DNA of 64,000 bases from Chitinophagaceae bacterium PMP191F. GTDB lineage: Bacteria; Bacteroidota; Bacteroidia; Chitinophagales; Chitinophagaceae. How positions within the stretch are numbered: the stretch's first letter is position 1; the number at the start of each line of letters is the position of its first letter. The stretch lies in contig LGYU01000023.1 of assembly GCA_001302245.1 (NCBI GenBank), positions 1 through 64,000 on the forward strand, in the 5' to 3' direction. A program made the translations under genes and the position numbers. Shown in pieces: positions 62,725-64,000 of the stretch. The notes under the pieces were generated by a model that searched no databases, was not told the DNA's origin, and saw nothing but the letters and a program-made list of their open reading frames with translations.

Positions 62725-63774
62725 CTATTGATATTGAATATAAATAGGCTGCGGTTTCAGTTTCAATACTTCCTGTGGCGTCATAATACGGCTGTTCGCT
62801 TCACGAAAATCGTTTTTGTAGAACAATTTAAACCCGGTGAACTGTACAGGCTCTTTGTAAATAAAATGATAATAAGTGTTCAGCTTACGGGCTTGCGCAC
62901 CCCAGCCATCCATATCCATTACCACCTGTACTTCAGGTTGTGTTTTGATCTGTTTGTAGTTGGTTACCATGGCCTGTGTAAAACGATGCACTACCAGTAT
63001 TTTGGGAGGCAGATTATTTTCCTTTACCAGTTTTGCCAGGTAGTTTGTTGCGTAGTTGATATCAGCAGCATCATACGTTCCGATTACAGAACCGGGTTTT
63101 TTGCCGGTCTTCATCGAAAACTCCGGATCTATACCTAAATGCACCTGTGGCATCCTGAGGTATTTTTCCAACAAAGGCAATTCGTCCTGAAGGGTTCCTA
63201 ACCCTACCTGAACGTCAATGAATACCAGTGCGTTGATCTTTTCAGCCATCGCCAGTATCTTATCGATCTGGGTAAATGGCATACGCAAACGGTATTTGCC
63301 GGCCGCACCGGGACTTCCCTGTGCTGTAACGGCTATATAATGCAGGGCTGGTATCACTTCCAGGCTGGTATCAGCCGCCTGCCACCTTTTTACTTCACCC
63401 TGAAGTTTCTCAAGCATTTCTTTTTCAGGCAATTCGCCCAGAATACCCATTTTGGTGCTGTACAGGTTGCCATAAAAAGCAATGATGCGTTTGAATGGTA
63501 AAATAGCACCGGCATTGGGATAAGCCGCCGATTTTACCGGCCATCTTCCGGTTGTGTCGCCATTGGCCAGTTTCACAGAAAGGGCATCAAAACGAGCCGT
63601 ATCAAGTGTTAAAGCAGGTGCGGGGGGAACAGCAGTCTGTACATTATCAGTATCATGCTTCTGTTGCTTCACTTCCGGCCCGGCAGCATGAGCTCCTCCG
63701 TTTTCGCAGGAGGATAATAAGAGCACTAAAAACGCGGAAAATACCGCCAGTTTCAACAAAGTAGGTTGTTTCAT
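62725..63774 (-). CDS. Conserved lipoprotein with TIM-barrel-like pattern
   Basis: The 349-residue protein has a lipobox (LLSSCENGG, Cys near residue 23) and a disordered linker. The folded part has IIAFYGNLYSTKMGILGELP, LEVIPALHYIAVTAQGSPG, ALVFIDVQVGLG, VHLGIDPEFSM, GTYDAADINYATNYLAKLV, KILVVHRFTQAMV and VQVVMDMDGWG. These are regularly spaced strand-end motifs with conserved Asp/Glu/His, like a glycoside-hydrolase-type barrel. I recall similar unnamed proteins in Actinobacteria. Enzymatic role unknown. Confidence 0.7.
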   Translation of the reverse strand: MKQPTLLKLAVFSAFLVLLLSSCENGGAHAAGPEVKQQKHDTDNVQTAVPPAPALTLDTARFDALSVKLANGDTTGRWPVKSAAYPNAGAILPFKRIIAFYGNLYSTKMGILGELPEKEMLEKLQGEVKRWQAADTSLEVIPALHYIAVTAQGSPGAAGKYRLRMPFTQIDKILAMAEKINALVFIDVQVGLGTLQDELPLLEKYLRMPQVHLGIDPEFSMKTGKKPGSVIGTYDAADINYATNYLAKLVKENNLPPKILVVHRFTQAMVTNYKQIKTQPEVQVVMDMDGWGAQARKLNTYYHFIYKEPVQFTGFKLFYKNDFREANSRIMTPQEVLKLKPQPIYIQYQ

Positions 63775-64000
63775 TAATAGGTTATTTTTTTACGGGGGTA
63801 CGTTCGTAATATAAAAAGATAAACAGGGGCGTAAATTGCTAAAAACGTGGTACTAAGCAAAATATTTTAATAACCTTGTGAATCTTTTTACAGTTTTTGG
63901 GGTCATGTTCTGCCACAGAAGTAGGAAATCGCCTCTCCCCGATGGTAACTTCATGGTATGATATTTTAGGATAGTTCTTAAAATGTTTATTATGAGTACT

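Noticed and set aside
63992-64000. ATGAGTACT at the right edge as the start of a new gene
   Set aside because: Only three codons are visible; no ribosome site or clear -7 element supports it.

Overview
The window looks like chromosome from a member of the Bacteroidota, most likely a Chitinophagaceae-type organism. The signs are a type IX secretion protein (PorQ) and a T9SS-sorted protein, a DUF6443/RHS protein, DUF5683, DUF4421 and HYC_CC_PP family members, a parA-parB-DUF5683-dapB run, and promoters of the Bacteroidota form TTG-N20-23-TAnnTTTG. There are no rRNA genes, recognisable tRNA genes, CRISPR arrays, transposases or phage genes. Most genes are ordinary chromosomal genes in short operons separated by clear intrinsic terminators.

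Layout. 0-1.1 kb: start of a large RHS-type protein behind a small protein that looks like the stump of its usual partner. 1.8-8.8 kb: sugar isomerase, MFS pump with divergent LysR regulator, AraC regulator, an unnamed conserved protein, an acetyltransferase, a DUF2383 protein and an SRPBCC protein. 8.9-17.4 kb: a minus-strand copper/silver efflux operon (HYC_CC_PP protein, HMA protein, CusA, TolC, two CusB-like adaptors, DUF3347 lipoprotein) in which cusA is split in two. 18.2-28.9 kb: a LuxE-like gene, a lipoprotein and a cell-envelope cluster (GT39-like membrane protein, M42 peptidase, 63-aa DPGSGS membrane protein, two membrane phosphatase/sulfatase-fold enzymes flanking a NoeA-like methyltransferase, transglutaminase-like protein). 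29-36 kb: bioB, porQ, lon and two outer-membrane barrel proteins. 36-41.8 kb: LytTR regulator plus hybrid kinase, a gene-free 760-bp stretch with good promoter and terminator signals (candidate non-coding RNA), and a metallophosphoesterase. 42-48.3 kb: UPF0173 hydrolase, parA, parB, DUF5683, dapB, an Rrf2 regulator, ahcY. 48.5-64 kb: SatD-like/DUF3307 pair with an operator array, barrel protein, amine oxidase, T9SS-sorted protein, thioredoxin-like protein, PhoH, lipoproteins, pyrophosphatase, NlpC/P60 peptidase, ECF sigma with a putative anti-sigma protein, LEA-like protein, guanine deaminase, M61 peptidase and a conserved lipoprotein.

Points that stand out: (i) cusA is interrupted in the cytoplasmic loop after TM4 by about 90 bp resembling the degenerate words that fill several intergenic gaps here, yet both halves keep the proton-relay residues; (ii) the possible RNA gene at about 39.95-40.49 kb; (iii) the operator array before the SatD-like gene; (iv) the phosphatase/methyltransferase/DPGSGS envelope cluster, whose substrate is unknown. 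All functional calls are from reading sequence and remembered family features; no database search was possible.
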